From assembly GCA_021324435.1 (NCBI GenBank), contig JAJPIZ010000041.1:19734-83733 (forward strand): 64,000 nucleotides of DNA, in the 5' to 3' direction. A program made the translations under genes and the position numbers. The notes below the pieces were generated by a model, which was given only the letters and a program-made list of their open reading frames with translations, searched no databases and was not told where the DNA came from. This document shows positions 45,325 through 53,485 of this stretch, piece after piece. Numbering within the stretch: the stretch's first letter is position 1; the number at the start of each line of letters is the position of its first letter. Source of the DNA: Anaerolineae bacterium (GTDB lineage: Bacteria; Chloroflexota; Anaerolineae; Anaerolineales; Villigracilaceae).

Positions 45325-46749
45325 ATGCGTAACCGGAATTTTTGGCTGATTGTAATCATTGTGCTGGTCGCCTTTTCGATTTGGGTGGACCTGGTCAACA
45401 ACATCACCATCGCCAATCCCCTCAACGATAAATTACTCGTCAATCGCAACACCGAACTTCGACGCGGCCTTGATACTCTCGGCGGTCTGCAAACTCTGCT
45501 CGAAGCGGACGTCGCCAACTGCGCCGGAGTGAAACAGGATGATCTCAACGTGACGCGTCAAATCCTCGAGAGCCGCGCCAACGCTTTGGGCGTCAGCGAG
45601 ATCGTCATGCAAGTCGCGCCACCGTGCCGCATCGTGGCAGAATTCCCCGGCGTAAGCAACCCCGAGCAAGTGGTCGCCGCGCTACAACAGACTGCCTTGC
45701 TAGAATTTGTTGATATGGGCGCTTCGCCCGTCGCGGAAGGCACCATCATCCAGACGGATTACGATCAGACCGCCACGCAACCGGCATCAACACCTTCAGC
45801 CGCTTCCACGCCCGAAGCGACCGCAACGACTCAGCCCGGAGCGACTCCGGAAGCGACTGCAACAGCCCCTGCTATTATTTATCACACAGTGATGACCGGC
45901 GCGAGCCTCGACACGGTCGCAGTTCAGGTCGGCTCCACGCCGGGAACCTATGTGGTCAGCTTTGTGCTCAAGCCAGACGCAAAAAAGATTTTCGCTGACT
46001 TTACATCCTCTCACATCGGACAAATCCTCGCCATTGTTTTGGATAAGCGCGTCATTTTTACTCCATCCATCAAAAATGCCATCACTGACGGACAGGGGAT
46101 TATCGAGGGCAATTTCACATCTGACACAGCCAATACTCTCGCTGTGCAACTTCGCTACGGCTCCCTTCCTGTTCCAGTGAAAGTTGTAGAAAGCCGCACT
46201 GTCGGTCCCACCCTCGGCGAAGAGTCTGTTCGCAAGAGCCTGATCGCAGGTTTGATTGGCCTGGCCGTCGTAGTGCTCTTCATGGGTCTTTACTATCGCC
46301 TGCCGGGCGTAATCGCAGACCTTGCGCTCATCATTTACACCTTGATCACGCTCATGCTTTACAAGATGATCCCCATCACTTTGACTCTGCCGGGCATCGC
46401 GGGTTTCATCTTGAGCATCGGCATGGCTGTGGACGCAAATATCCTGATCTTCGAGCGCCTCAAGGAAGAACTCCGCTCAGGCCGTTCCCTCCAGCAAGCC
46501 ATTGACCTCGGCTGGAGCCGGGCCTGGCCTTCCATCAGAGACTCGAACACCTCCACGCTCATCACTTGTTTCATCTTGTTCATCTTCGGCAATACATTCG
46601 GCGCCAGTATGGTGAAAGGCTTTTCCATCAACCTCGGGCTTGGCGTGCTCATTTCACTCTTCACGGCCATCATCGTCACTCGGACGTTCCTGCACCTCGT
46701 GCTCGATAATCTAAAACTCGGCGAACACCCCAGATGGTTTGGGCTTTAG
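45325..46749 (+). CDS. secD: Protein translocase subunit SecD
   Basis: 474 aa, membrane. Works with SecF in proton-driven completion of Sec-dependent export. One N-terminal helix, an external P1 region with RRGLDTLGG, and five C-terminal helices carrying GFILSIGMAVDANILIFERLKEE (given here as GMAVDANILIFERL), the signature of SecD. The external region holds a Thr/Pro/Ala-rich low-complexity insert (about residues 149-186) that is not usual in the family. A TGGAG ribosome binding site precedes the ATG. secF follows after nine bases. Confidence 0.95.
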   Translation: MRNRNFWLIVIIVLVAFSIWVDLVNNITIANPLNDKLLVNRNTELRRGLDTLGGLQTLLEADVANCAGVKQDDLNVTRQILESRANALGVSEIVMQVAPPCRIVAEFPGVSNPEQVVAALQQTALLEFVDMGASPVAEGTIIQTDYDQTATQPASTPSAASTPEATATTQPGATPEATATAPAIIYHTVMTGASLDTVAVQVGSTPGTYVVSFVLKPDAKKIFADFTSSHIGQILAIVLDKRVIFTPSIKNAITDGQGIIEGNFTSDTANTLAVQLRYGSLPVPVKVVESRTVGPTLGEESVRKSLIAGLIGLAVVVLFMGLYYRLPGVIADLALIIYTLITLMLYKMIPITLTLPGIAGFILSIGMAVDANILIFERLKEELRSGRSLQQAIDLGWSRAWPSIRDSNTSTLITCFILFIFGNTFGASMVKGFSINLGLGVLISLFTAIIVTRTFLHLVLDNLKLGEHPRWFGL

Positions 46750-46758
46750 GATGAAGAT

Positions 46759-47709
46759 ATGAATATCATCAAGAATCGTTATCTCTATTTTCTGATTTCT
46801 CTGCTGGTCATCATTCCAGGCATCGTTTTCATGACATTGCACTGGACCAGCACAGGCGAAGGGCCGCTCGCTTTGGGCATTGACTTCAAAGGCGGCTCGC
46901 TCCTTGAAGTCCAGTTCGCAGGGACGCGCCCCACATTCGACGAAATCAAATCGCTATACGCGCAACTCTCCACCGCGGATGCGCCTCTCGGAGATCCCAT
47001 CATCCAGCCAGTGGGCACAGACTCTTACTCGATCCGCTCCAAGCAAATGAGCGACGTCACCAAAGGGAAAATGATCGCGGAAATGGAATCCAAGTTTGGC
47101 GCAGTCACCGTGCTTAACTTTTCCTCCGTCTCTGCGGCCATCGGCGCCGAAGTAACCCGCGCCGCCGTTTTTGCCATCTTGATGGCCGCGCTCGCGATTG
47201 TCTTCTATATTTGGTGGGCCTTCCGCGGAGTAGATCATCCCGTCCGCTATGGCACTGCGGCTATTATCGCTATGTTCCACGATGTGTTTGTCGTGCTCGG
47301 CGTGGAGGCTATGCTCGGCTATCTCCTGCACTGGGAAGCGGATGCTCTCTTCCTGACTGCTTTGTTAACCGTGATCGGCTTCTCCGTCCACGATACCATC
47401 GTGGTGTTCGACCGCATCCGCGAGAATGCAAATATCTATCGTCGCATAGACTTTGAGACAATGGTGAATCATTCTGTCGTACAGACGCTTGACCGTTCCA
47501 TCAACACACAACTCACTGTAATGTTAACGCTGTTTGCATTGGTATTATTTGGCGGCGACACGATTCGTCATTTTGTGATCATCCTGCTCGTCGGTATCTT
47601 CTCCGGAACATACTCGTCCATCTTCAACGCCTCCCCCATTCTCGTGGTATGGGAAAAGCAGGAATGGAAAAACTGGTTTAAGCGCAAAGAAGCAGAGATG
47701 ACTTCATAA
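46759..47709 (+). CDS. secF: Protein translocase subunit SecF
   Basis: 316 aa, six predicted transmembrane helices. Partner of SecD in export. The N-terminal region has GIDFKGGSLLEVQF, and the membrane part carries FSVHDTIVVFDRIREN and the later RSINTQLTVMLTL, typical of SecF. It lies nine bases after secD and ends before a strong terminator, so secD-secF form a two-gene unit. Confidence 0.95.
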   Translation: MNIIKNRYLYFLISLLVIIPGIVFMTLHWTSTGEGPLALGIDFKGGSLLEVQFAGTRPTFDEIKSLYAQLSTADAPLGDPIIQPVGTDSYSIRSKQMSDVTKGKMIAEMESKFGAVTVLNFSSVSAAIGAEVTRAAVFAILMAALAIVFYIWWAFRGVDHPVRYGTAAIIAMFHDVFVVLGVEAMLGYLLHWEADALFLTALLTVIGFSVHDTIVVFDRIRENANIYRRIDFETMVNHSVVQTLDRSINTQLTVMLTLFALVLFGGDTIRHFVIILLVGIFSGTYSSIFNASPILVVWEKQEWKNWFKRKEAEMTS

Positions 47710-47731
47710 GGTCTCCTCCGTCTGTATGATT

Positions 47732-47767
47732 AAACATGGCGCATCAAAGCAGGTGCGCCATGTTTTT
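47732..47767 (+). terminator. Rho-independent terminator after secF
   Basis: Twelve-base-pair stem AAACATGGCGCA (47732-47743) with TGCGCCATGTTT (47754-47765), ten-base loop, T-rich tail. The region from here to 47943 holds no gene; I see only AT-rich then GC-rich spacer with the next ribosome binding site. Confidence 0.85.
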
Positions 47768-47943
47768 ATTATTGATAAAAAATTGAGGAATAGAATTTTG
47801 AAGCTACAGTGGCTATACGCAGACCAAAACCCGCGTCGCTCCGCCCCGAAAAGCGGATTCGCTTCGAGGGTCGCGTCAATGCCTAAACCGGCGACCCGTT
47901 CAACGTCGCGAATGAAGCGGTTCTCATCTTAAGGAGACTCGTT

Positions 47944-48546
47944 ATGATCTTTCTCCATGGATTTCTCATTGGCTTCGCCATCGCCGCGCCGGTTGGGCCA
48001 ATCGGCGTACTGTGCATCCGCCGAACGCTGGCAAATGGAAGACTGATCGGATTCGCCTCCGGCCTCGGTGCCGCAACCGCCGACATGTTTTATGGCGCGG
48101 TCGCGGCGTTTGGTCTGACAGCCATCCAAGATATTTTGGTTGGGCAACAATTTTGGTTGCATCTTTTAGGCGGGCTATTTTTGATTTACCTTGGCATCAG
48201 AACCTTTCTCACCAAACCAACAAATAAACCCGCGATAGGAGATGTGAAACGCGGATTGTTTTCTGCTTATCTCTCCACGCTTGGCCTGACACTGACAAAC
48301 CCCGCCACAATCCTCTCATTCGCAGTTGTGTTTGCGGGTATTCTTCCAACATCCATGGTTCGCGGCTCATCTTCTCTTGCGCTCGTTCTGGGAGTTTTCG
48401 CTGGCTCTGCAACATGGTGGCTGACTCTGAGCGGCATCGTTGGTTGGTTCCGCGAGCGTTTCACACCGGCGTGGATGACCCGGGTCAATCGCATAGCGGG
48501 AATTGCCATTTTGGGCTTTGGGCTTGCGGCGCTCACAATCAAATAA
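47944..48546 (+). CDS. LysE/RhtB-family amino-acid exporter
   Basis: 200 aa, six predicted transmembrane helices. The N-terminal PVGPIGVLCIRRTL stretch and TNPATILSF in the middle are characteristic of LysE-type exporters, which remove excess amino acids or related solutes. A strong AAGGAG ribosome binding site lies eight bases before the ATG. It stands alone between the secF terminator and the convergent tRNA-Gln. Substrate unknown. Confidence 0.88.
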   Translation: MIFLHGFLIGFAIAAPVGPIGVLCIRRTLANGRLIGFASGLGAATADMFYGAVAAFGLTAIQDILVGQQFWLHLLGGLFLIYLGIRTFLTKPTNKPAIGDVKRGLFSAYLSTLGLTLTNPATILSFAVVFAGILPTSMVRGSSSLALVLGVFAGSATWWLTLSGIVGWFRERFTPAWMTRVNRIAGIAILGFGLAALTIK

Positions 48547-48607
48547 GAAAAGTTTGAAGATCTTGTAGCCCCTGCAAACTTTTGTAACAGGAACATACCC
48601 AAAATGA

Positions 48608-48633
48608 AAAGACTCCCAACATTGGGAGTCTTT
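48608..48633 (-). terminator. Terminator after tRNA-Gln
   Basis: Stem GACTCCCAA/TTGGGAGTC (48611-48630) extended by A/T pairs to AAAGACTCCCAA. On the minus strand a TTTT tract follows. Confidence 0.8.
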
Positions 48634-48636
48634 CAG

Positions 48637-48707
48637 CTGGGGGCAATGGATTTGAACCACTATTAACTGATCCAGAGTCAGTCGTCCTGCCATTAGACGA
48701 GCCCCCA
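48637..48707 (-). tRNA. tRNA-Gln (anticodon CTG)
   Basis: On the minus strand: acceptor TGGGGGC with GCCCCCA, anticodon stem ACTGA/TCAGT with loop CTCTGGA (anticodon CTG at 48675-48673), T arm GTGG-TTCAAAT-CCAT with flanking pairs. Discriminator G; CCA is not encoded. It lies downstream of gltX on the same strand. Confidence 0.94.
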
Positions 48708-48725
48708 ATGCAACCAGCGGGCGGT

Positions 48726-48754
48726 ATTTTAGCACGCCCTTTTGAATAAAGCAA
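48726..48754 (-). promoter_or_regulatory. Sigma-70-type promoter for tRNA-Gln
   Basis: Minus strand TTGCTT (48754-48749), 17-base spacer, TAAAAT (48731-48726), 18 bases before the tRNA. Same layout as the tRNA-Gly promoter. Confidence 0.6.
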
Positions 48755-48759
48755 GCAAA

Positions 48760-49086
48760 CTATTTTCTCGCCGCGCGGCGGGTGTTGTCCTCCACATCGA
48801 GGAAGATCAGCAACCCCTTTGAGACCGCCTGCATCGCGGCAAAATATAAAGCGCCATGCAAAGGTCGTTCGAGAATGTAAAGGACGCTTTGCAAATAATC
48901 TGTAAAGCCCGGCATATACATCAGCCCGCGCAAAATCTGCAGGACGAAGGTGCCCATCCCCGTCACAAAATCCAAAACGTAGATCGCGGCAACGATCCAC
49001 GAAAGGATTTCGATCACGCGCGCCATGCGTATGACCGCGTCGTGGTCGAAATAAGTGCCAAGAAATTTCTCTTTATCTTCAGTCAT
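48760..49086 (-). CDS. Small membrane protein of unknown function, coupled to gltX
   Basis: 108 aa with two or three hydrophobic segments (about residues 24-45, 47-58 and 78-95). No family is recognised. It overlaps the end of gltX by four bases (ATGA), so it is translated with it. The N terminus is acidic and the C terminus ends in a basic RRAARK stretch. No function can be proposed from sequence. Confidence 0.72.
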   Translation of the reverse strand: MTEDKEKFLGTYFDHDAVIRMARVIEILSWIVAAIYVLDFVTGMGTFVLQILRGLMYMPGFTDYLQSVLYILERPLHGALYFAAMQAVSKGLLIFLDVEDNTRRAARK

Positions 49087-50573
49087 TTCATCGCCTCCAG
49101 CATTTCAATTGCTTTCCGAATTCGCGCCAACACCTTCTCGCGCCCAATGATCTCCATGCTTTCAAACAGCGGCGGGCTGACTTTCTGACCCGTGACCGCC
49201 ACGCGCAGGATGCCAAAGACTTGTCCCGCGCTCAATCCCATTTTCTCGACGAGTTCACGCATCGGCGGCTCCGCCGCGTGGACCGTCAGCGGATTCACTC
49301 CATTCAGCACGGCCAGCGCCTGACGCGCCGCCTCCGCAGACTGCGCGGGCGTGAGACCTTTAGCAATCAGTTCTTCGGGCTTCGGGTCAACATTTTCTTT
49401 GAAAAAGAAACCGGCCATATCCACAGCGTCATCAAGCGTCACGATGCGTTCCTTGACCAACGGCGTCAACTTCATCAGCACGTCGTCTTTGACGGAATAA
49501 CCTGCTTTGACAAAGTAAGGTTTGATACGCGCGGCCAGCTCAGGGTCCGGCAGGAGGCGGATGTGAGTCCCGTTGAAATGATCCAGTTTGGTAAAGTTGA
49601 TCGCGGCGGGCGACGGATTCAGGTGCTCGAGGTCAAATTTTTCGATCATGTCGTTTAAAGTCAACACGTCGCCATCAGAAACGCCCCATCCCATCAAGAC
49701 CATCCAATTCAATAAACCTTCGGGGATGAACCCAAGGTCTTGCATGTCCTTGATGAAAATGGAATGGCCGTCCTTGATCGCGTCGGCGGCTTCACGCTTC
49801 GACATTTTGCCTTTGCCGCTCGGTTTGAGAAAAACGGAGAGATGCACCCATTCAGGCTCGTCCCAGCCAAAGGCGCGTACGATGTTGACGTGAAGTGGAA
49901 ATGTGCCAAGCCATTCTGAACCGCGAAAAACGTGTGTGATTTGCATGAGATGATCGTCCACCATCGCGGCAAGATGATACGTAGGCAGGCCATCGGATTT
50001 TAGAATGACATAATCATCAATGTTTTTGTTTTCGATCACGATGTCGCCGCGCAAAACATCGTGCGCGGTGGTCGAACCTTCCTTGGGCATTTTGAAGCGA
50101 ATAACATATTTCTCGCCGCTCGCCACGCGGCGCGCGGCTTCATCTGGAGAAAGTCTGCGGCACAGACCGTCGTAGTGCGGGGCCTCTTTTCGCTTTTGCT
50201 GTTCCTGTCGCATCTTTTCGAGGCGATCCGGCGTACAGAAACATGGATAAGCATGGCCTTTATCAACAAGCATCTTCGCGTGCTGTTGATAAATCTCGCG
50301 GCGTTCGGTTTGACGATATGGTCCGAACGGCCCGCCAACATCCGGACCTTCGTCATAATTAAGTCCCAGCCAGCGCAGTCCGTCCATGATCTCCTGCTCC
50401 GCACCGGGGATTGTCCGTTTTATGTCCGTGTCTTCGATGCGCAAAATGAATTTACCGCCCGTCTTTTTGGCAAGCAGATAATCATAGAGTGCGGTGCGCG
50501 CTGTACCGAGGTGCATGTGCCCCGTGGGCGAAGGCGCAACTCGCACGCGCGCAGGTTTGGTGTAGTCTGTCAT
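49083..50573 (-). CDS. gltX: Glutamyl-tRNA synthetase
   Basis: 496 aa, class I aminoacyl-tRNA synthetase. The HIGH-type motif is PSPTGHMHLGTARTAL near the N terminus and the KMSKS-type motif is GKGKMSKREAA near residue 255. It charges tRNA-Glu, and in organisms without GlnRS often also tRNA-Gln for the amidotransferase route; which applies cannot be read from this window. The start abuts the rodA stop codon and the stop overlaps the small membrane gene. Confidence 0.96.
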   Translation of the reverse strand: MTDYTKPARVRVAPSPTGHMHLGTARTALYDYLLAKKTGGKFILRIEDTDIKRTIPGAEQEIMDGLRWLGLNYDEGPDVGGPFGPYRQTERREIYQQHAKMLVDKGHAYPCFCTPDRLEKMRQEQQKRKEAPHYDGLCRRLSPDEAARRVASGEKYVIRFKMPKEGSTTAHDVLRGDIVIENKNIDDYVILKSDGLPTYHLAAMVDDHLMQITHVFRGSEWLGTFPLHVNIVRAFGWDEPEWVHLSVFLKPSGKGKMSKREAADAIKDGHSIFIKDMQDLGFIPEGLLNWMVLMGWGVSDGDVLTLNDMIEKFDLEHLNPSPAAINFTKLDHFNGTHIRLLPDPELAARIKPYFVKAGYSVKDDVLMKLTPLVKERIVTLDDAVDMAGFFFKENVDPKPEELIAKGLTPAQSAEAARQALAVLNGVNPLTVHAAEPPMRELVEKMGLSAGQVFGILRVAVTGQKVSPPLFESMEIIGREKVLARIRKAIEMLEAMK

Positions 50574-51671
50574 TTAGAAGTCCAATTCCTTATGCCTCAT
50601 CACAACACTTTCGACTAATCCAATCCCGATCATCAATGACATCAAACCTGAGCCGCCGTAACTGATAAACGGCAGCGGCAAGCCTGACACAGGGATGAGG
50701 TTCAAGTTAACTGCGATATTTGCCGCGCCCTGGAAGAAAATCAGCAAAGCTACGCCGAGTGCAATCATGGCTCCCGAAACATCGCGTGCTTTTTGCGCGG
50801 CGCGAATACAGCGCCAGATAATGAAAGCTTCAATCAAAATAATGATGATCGCGCCAATGATGCCAAATTCCTCCGCCGTGGCCGAAAAGATAAAATCCGT
50901 GTGGCGGACTTTGAGAAAGCGCAGTTGAGTCTGTGTGCCGTGACCGTAGCCTTTGCCAAACAGTCCGCCGGAGCCGATTGCGATCAAAGCCTGCTGAACA
51001 TTGTATACCGCGCCGTGTCTCGCGTTTGGATCCGGGAACAGGAAATTCAAGACGCGCGCCTGCTGGTACGGCTGAAGAAACGGGAATGCAATAAATGCCA
51101 GCAGGATAACCGCGAGACCCAACCAGAGCAGTTGCCTGATGCCAATGCCGTTCATCCACACCATCCCCGCCCAGATGACCATGGTCACAATCACGTTCGA
51201 GAGATTCGGTTGAAGCAAAATCCAGATCACCAAACCCCACACCCAAGCGAGACTCTTCGCCAGCCACTTGAGATCGCGCGGGTCATTCTGACTTTTCTCA
51301 AAATAACGCGCCAAAATCAAAATCACGACGATCTTGGCGAACTCGGTCGGTTGCACAAAGAGCACGCCTACCTGGAACCAACGTTGTGCGCCGAATGCGG
51401 CCTGCCCCAACCCCGAAAGCGAGATCAGGAACAGCATCATCACAATGTAAATTGGGAGGTAAATGGAAAGCCAGTAACGATAATCAATACTTGCAAGCAG
51501 GATAATCACCGCGACACCGGCCAGCGCAAAATAAATTTGACGCACATCATAGCCGGCCAAATCCAAATTACCCGCGATGGCCGAATGGATCATCATCGCG
51601 CCGAACGCGCTGGCAAGCACCATCGCGCCCAGAAGAAGGAAATCAAAGTTACGCCAGGAAAGCCCGCGCAT
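50574..51671 (-). CDS. rodA: RodA, SEDS peptidoglycan glycosyltransferase
   Basis: 365 aa with about ten transmembrane helices. RodA polymerises lipid II in the elongation machinery together with PBP2. The C-terminal SGLPLPFISYGGSG is the SEDS signature, and GYGHGTQTQLRFL with DFIFSATAEEFG marks the central catalytic loop region. Placement in the mre-min cluster, with PBP2 a few genes upstream, favours RodA over FtsW. Only a six-base gap separates it from minE. Confidence 0.93.
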   Translation of the reverse strand: MRGLSWRNFDFLLLGAMVLASAFGAMMIHSAIAGNLDLAGYDVRQIYFALAGVAVIILLASIDYRYWLSIYLPIYIVMMLFLISLSGLGQAAFGAQRWFQVGVLFVQPTEFAKIVVILILARYFEKSQNDPRDLKWLAKSLAWVWGLVIWILLQPNLSNVIVTMVIWAGMVWMNGIGIRQLLWLGLAVILLAFIAFPFLQPYQQARVLNFLFPDPNARHGAVYNVQQALIAIGSGGLFGKGYGHGTQTQLRFLKVRHTDFIFSATAEEFGIIGAIIIILIEAFIIWRCIRAAQKARDVSGAMIALGVALLIFFQGAANIAVNLNLIPVSGLPLPFISYGGSGLMSLMIGIGLVESVVMRHKELDF

Positions 51672-51677
51672 GCTACA

Positions 51678-51929
51678 CTATCCCGCGCGACGGCGTGTCA
51701 CGCTCCTCAAAGGGATGTCCGCGATCAGCCGTTGTGAGCGGCCATCATGCTCCACGTCAATTTGCACCGCGCTGGCATCAATATCCACATGCCGCGAGAT
51801 AACCTCAATAAGTTCATCTTTTAGAGAATCCAATTCCGCAGGGGTTAAATCCGTTCGGTCATGGATCAGCACCAACTGCAAACGTTCCTTTGCGCTCTGC
51901 GCGCTCCGTTTCTGTCCGAACCAGTTCAC
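51678..51929 (-). CDS. minE: MinE, topological specificity factor of division-site selection
   Basis: About 83 aa. MinE stimulates MinD ATPase and drives Min oscillation. The family core SAKERLQLVLIHDR is clear, followed by the MinE dimer domain (LKDELIEVISRHVDID). GTG 51929 is chosen because it sits eight bases after a GGAGGGAGGAAAG ribosome binding site and overlaps the minD stop as GTGA; the longer frame from 51968 lies inside minD. Confidence 0.9.
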   Translation of the reverse strand: MNWFGQKRSAQSAKERLQLVLIHDRTDLTPAELDSLKDELIEVISRHVDIDASAVQIDVEHDGRSQRLIADIPLRSVTRRRAG

Positions 51930-52729
51930 GCTTTCCTCCCTCCAGCCATTTTCTGGATTCGATCCCACAATCCCGGCTGCTTTTCCAAATCTATAAACGG
52001 AACTTCTTCGCCCTTGAGTCGTTTGGCGATGTTACGAAAAGCCTGACCAGCACGGCTCTTTGAATCTTGCGCGACAGGCACACCGCGATTCGAACCGACG
52101 ATCACATTTTCATCTTCGGGTACGATGCCAATCAATTGGATTCCCAGCAAGTCAAGCACGTCCTCTGCAGAAAGCATGTCATGCTGTTTGACAAGCGCGG
52201 GATTCAAACGATTAAGGATCAGCGCGGGGCTTCGCTTTTCCTCGGCCTCCAGAATTCCAATCACACGATCCGCATCACGCACCGCGGAGACCTCGGGGTT
52301 GGTCACCACCAGCACACGGTCCGCGGGAGCGATGGCGTTGCGAAAGCCGCGCTCGATGCCGGCTGGAGAGTCGATAAAAACATAATCAACTTCCGGGCGG
52401 AGTTCGTTGCAAAGACGCGTCATGTCGGACGGGGAAACCGCACTCTTGTCCCGCGTTTGAGCCGCAGGGATTAGATACAGCTCGTTATAGTGTTTGTCGC
52501 GGATCATCGCCTGACGAAGTTTGCATCGTCCCTCAATCACATCCACAAGGTCGTAGACGATGCGGTTTTCAAGTCCCATCACCACGTCAAGATTGCGCAA
52601 GCCAATATCACCGTCAATGCAGACAACCTTGGCTCCATCCATGGCGAGCGCTACAGCGATGTTCGCGACGGCGGTTGTCTTGCCAACGCCGCCCTTACCC
52701 GACGAAATTGTGATCACTTGTGCAGTCAT
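51926..52729 (-). CDS. minD: MinD, division-site selection ATPase
   Basis: 267 aa ParA-superfamily ATPase. Deviant Walker A SSGKGGVGKTTAVAN at the N terminus, IDGDIGLRNLDVVMGLENR and FIDSPAGIERGF are all MinD hallmarks. The C terminus is rich in basic residues and could form the membrane-targeting helix, though it is weakly amphipathic to the eye. It lies between minC and minE. It overlaps minE by four bases. Confidence 0.95.
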   Translation of the reverse strand: MTAQVITISSGKGGVGKTTAVANIAVALAMDGAKVVCIDGDIGLRNLDVVMGLENRIVYDLVDVIEGRCKLRQAMIRDKHYNELYLIPAAQTRDKSAVSPSDMTRLCNELRPEVDYVFIDSPAGIERGFRNAIAPADRVLVVTNPEVSAVRDADRVIGILEAEEKRSPALILNRLNPALVKQHDMLSAEDVLDLLGIQLIGIVPEDENVIVGSNRGVPVAQDSKSRAGQAFRNIAKRLKGEEVPFIDLEKQPGLWDRIQKMAGGRKA

Positions 52730-52741
52730 GAGTTATCCTGT

Positions 52742-53422
52742 TTACCCTGGTTTCCATGCTTCGATAATAACTCGTTCGTTTTGGATAAATGCCATTTCGG
52801 GCTGACCTGACTCTTTTCTATCCGAAAGATTCACCGCCTCTTCCGCGACCTGTAAACGGATCGGCAACAAATCAAGTGCGCACACCACCGCGCTTTTATC
52901 CCCCTTCGACCCCGCGTGGACCGCGCCGCGCAGGCGCCCCCAAATAACGACGTTTCCCTCAGCGATGATCTCTGCGCCGGGATTAACATCGCCCAACACG
53001 ACCACATGGCCTGCAAATTCAACACGCGCCCCGGATCGAAGAGTCTTGTTTACAAAGAGCGCCGTGCCTTCGCCCAAATCCTGAACTTCGAAGCGGCGTT
53101 CTTCTTCCGGCCGGGGCTTCGAGATGCGCGTTGCCAGCCCAAGCAATTGGGCCGTCTGTTCGGTTGTCGGCGACTCGCTCACCACCGCCCACAACGCAAC
53201 GCTCCGTTCCGAAAGCCGGTCGCGCAATTCCACCATCTCATTGACTTTAAGAATCTGCGCGCCAACATCCAGCGCGAGACGCGCGCCCTGAAAGAATGCC
53301 TGCTGGCCGTCTATCTGTTCCAGCAAGGCGGCGCGCTGTTCTTCCCATGGCGCATCCGTCAGGGACACCAGCAAGCCATCGCGTAATCCTTTGATTTGAA
53401 CTAAAGAGGCCAGATCATCCAT
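52742..53422 (-). CDS. minC: MinC, septum-site inhibitor
   Basis: About 226 aa. The N-terminal domain (about 1-105) is divergent, as usual. The C-terminal MinC domain is clear from TLRSGARVEFAGHVVVLGDVN and GNVVIWGRLRGAVHAG (the right-handed beta helix that binds MinD and FtsZ). ATG 53422 is preferred; TTG 53437 adds five residues. minD follows after 12 bases. Confidence 0.92.
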   Translation of the reverse strand: MDDLASLVQIKGLRDGLLVSLTDAPWEEQRAALLEQIDGQQAFFQGARLALDVGAQILKVNEMVELRDRLSERSVALWAVVSESPTTEQTAQLLGLATRISKPRPEEERRFEVQDLGEGTALFVNKTLRSGARVEFAGHVVVLGDVNPGAEIIAEGNVVIWGRLRGAVHAGSKGDKSAVVCALDLLPIRLQVAEEAVNLSDRKESGQPEMAFIQNERVIIEAWKPG

Positions 53423-53437
53423 TGGAAGTTGCGCCAA

Positions 53438-53443
53438 ATTATA
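53438..53443 (-). promoter_or_regulatory. -10 box upstream of minC
   Basis: TATAAT on the minus strand, 15 bases before ATG 53422, in the 63-base gap after mrdA. It would give minCDE-rodA-gltX its own start. No clear -35. Confidence 0.4.
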
Positions 53444-53485
53444 GCATGACTAAGCGCAGACTCGCCTCCGCAGGATGCTGCACGA

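Noticed and set aside
47726..47932. Short open frame between secF and the LysE exporter
   Set aside because: It starts in the secF terminator, has no ribosome binding site and a basic low-information sequence.
51930..51968. Longer minE start
   Set aside because: It lies inside minD; GTG 51929 has a strong ribosome binding site and a GTGA overlap with the minD stop.
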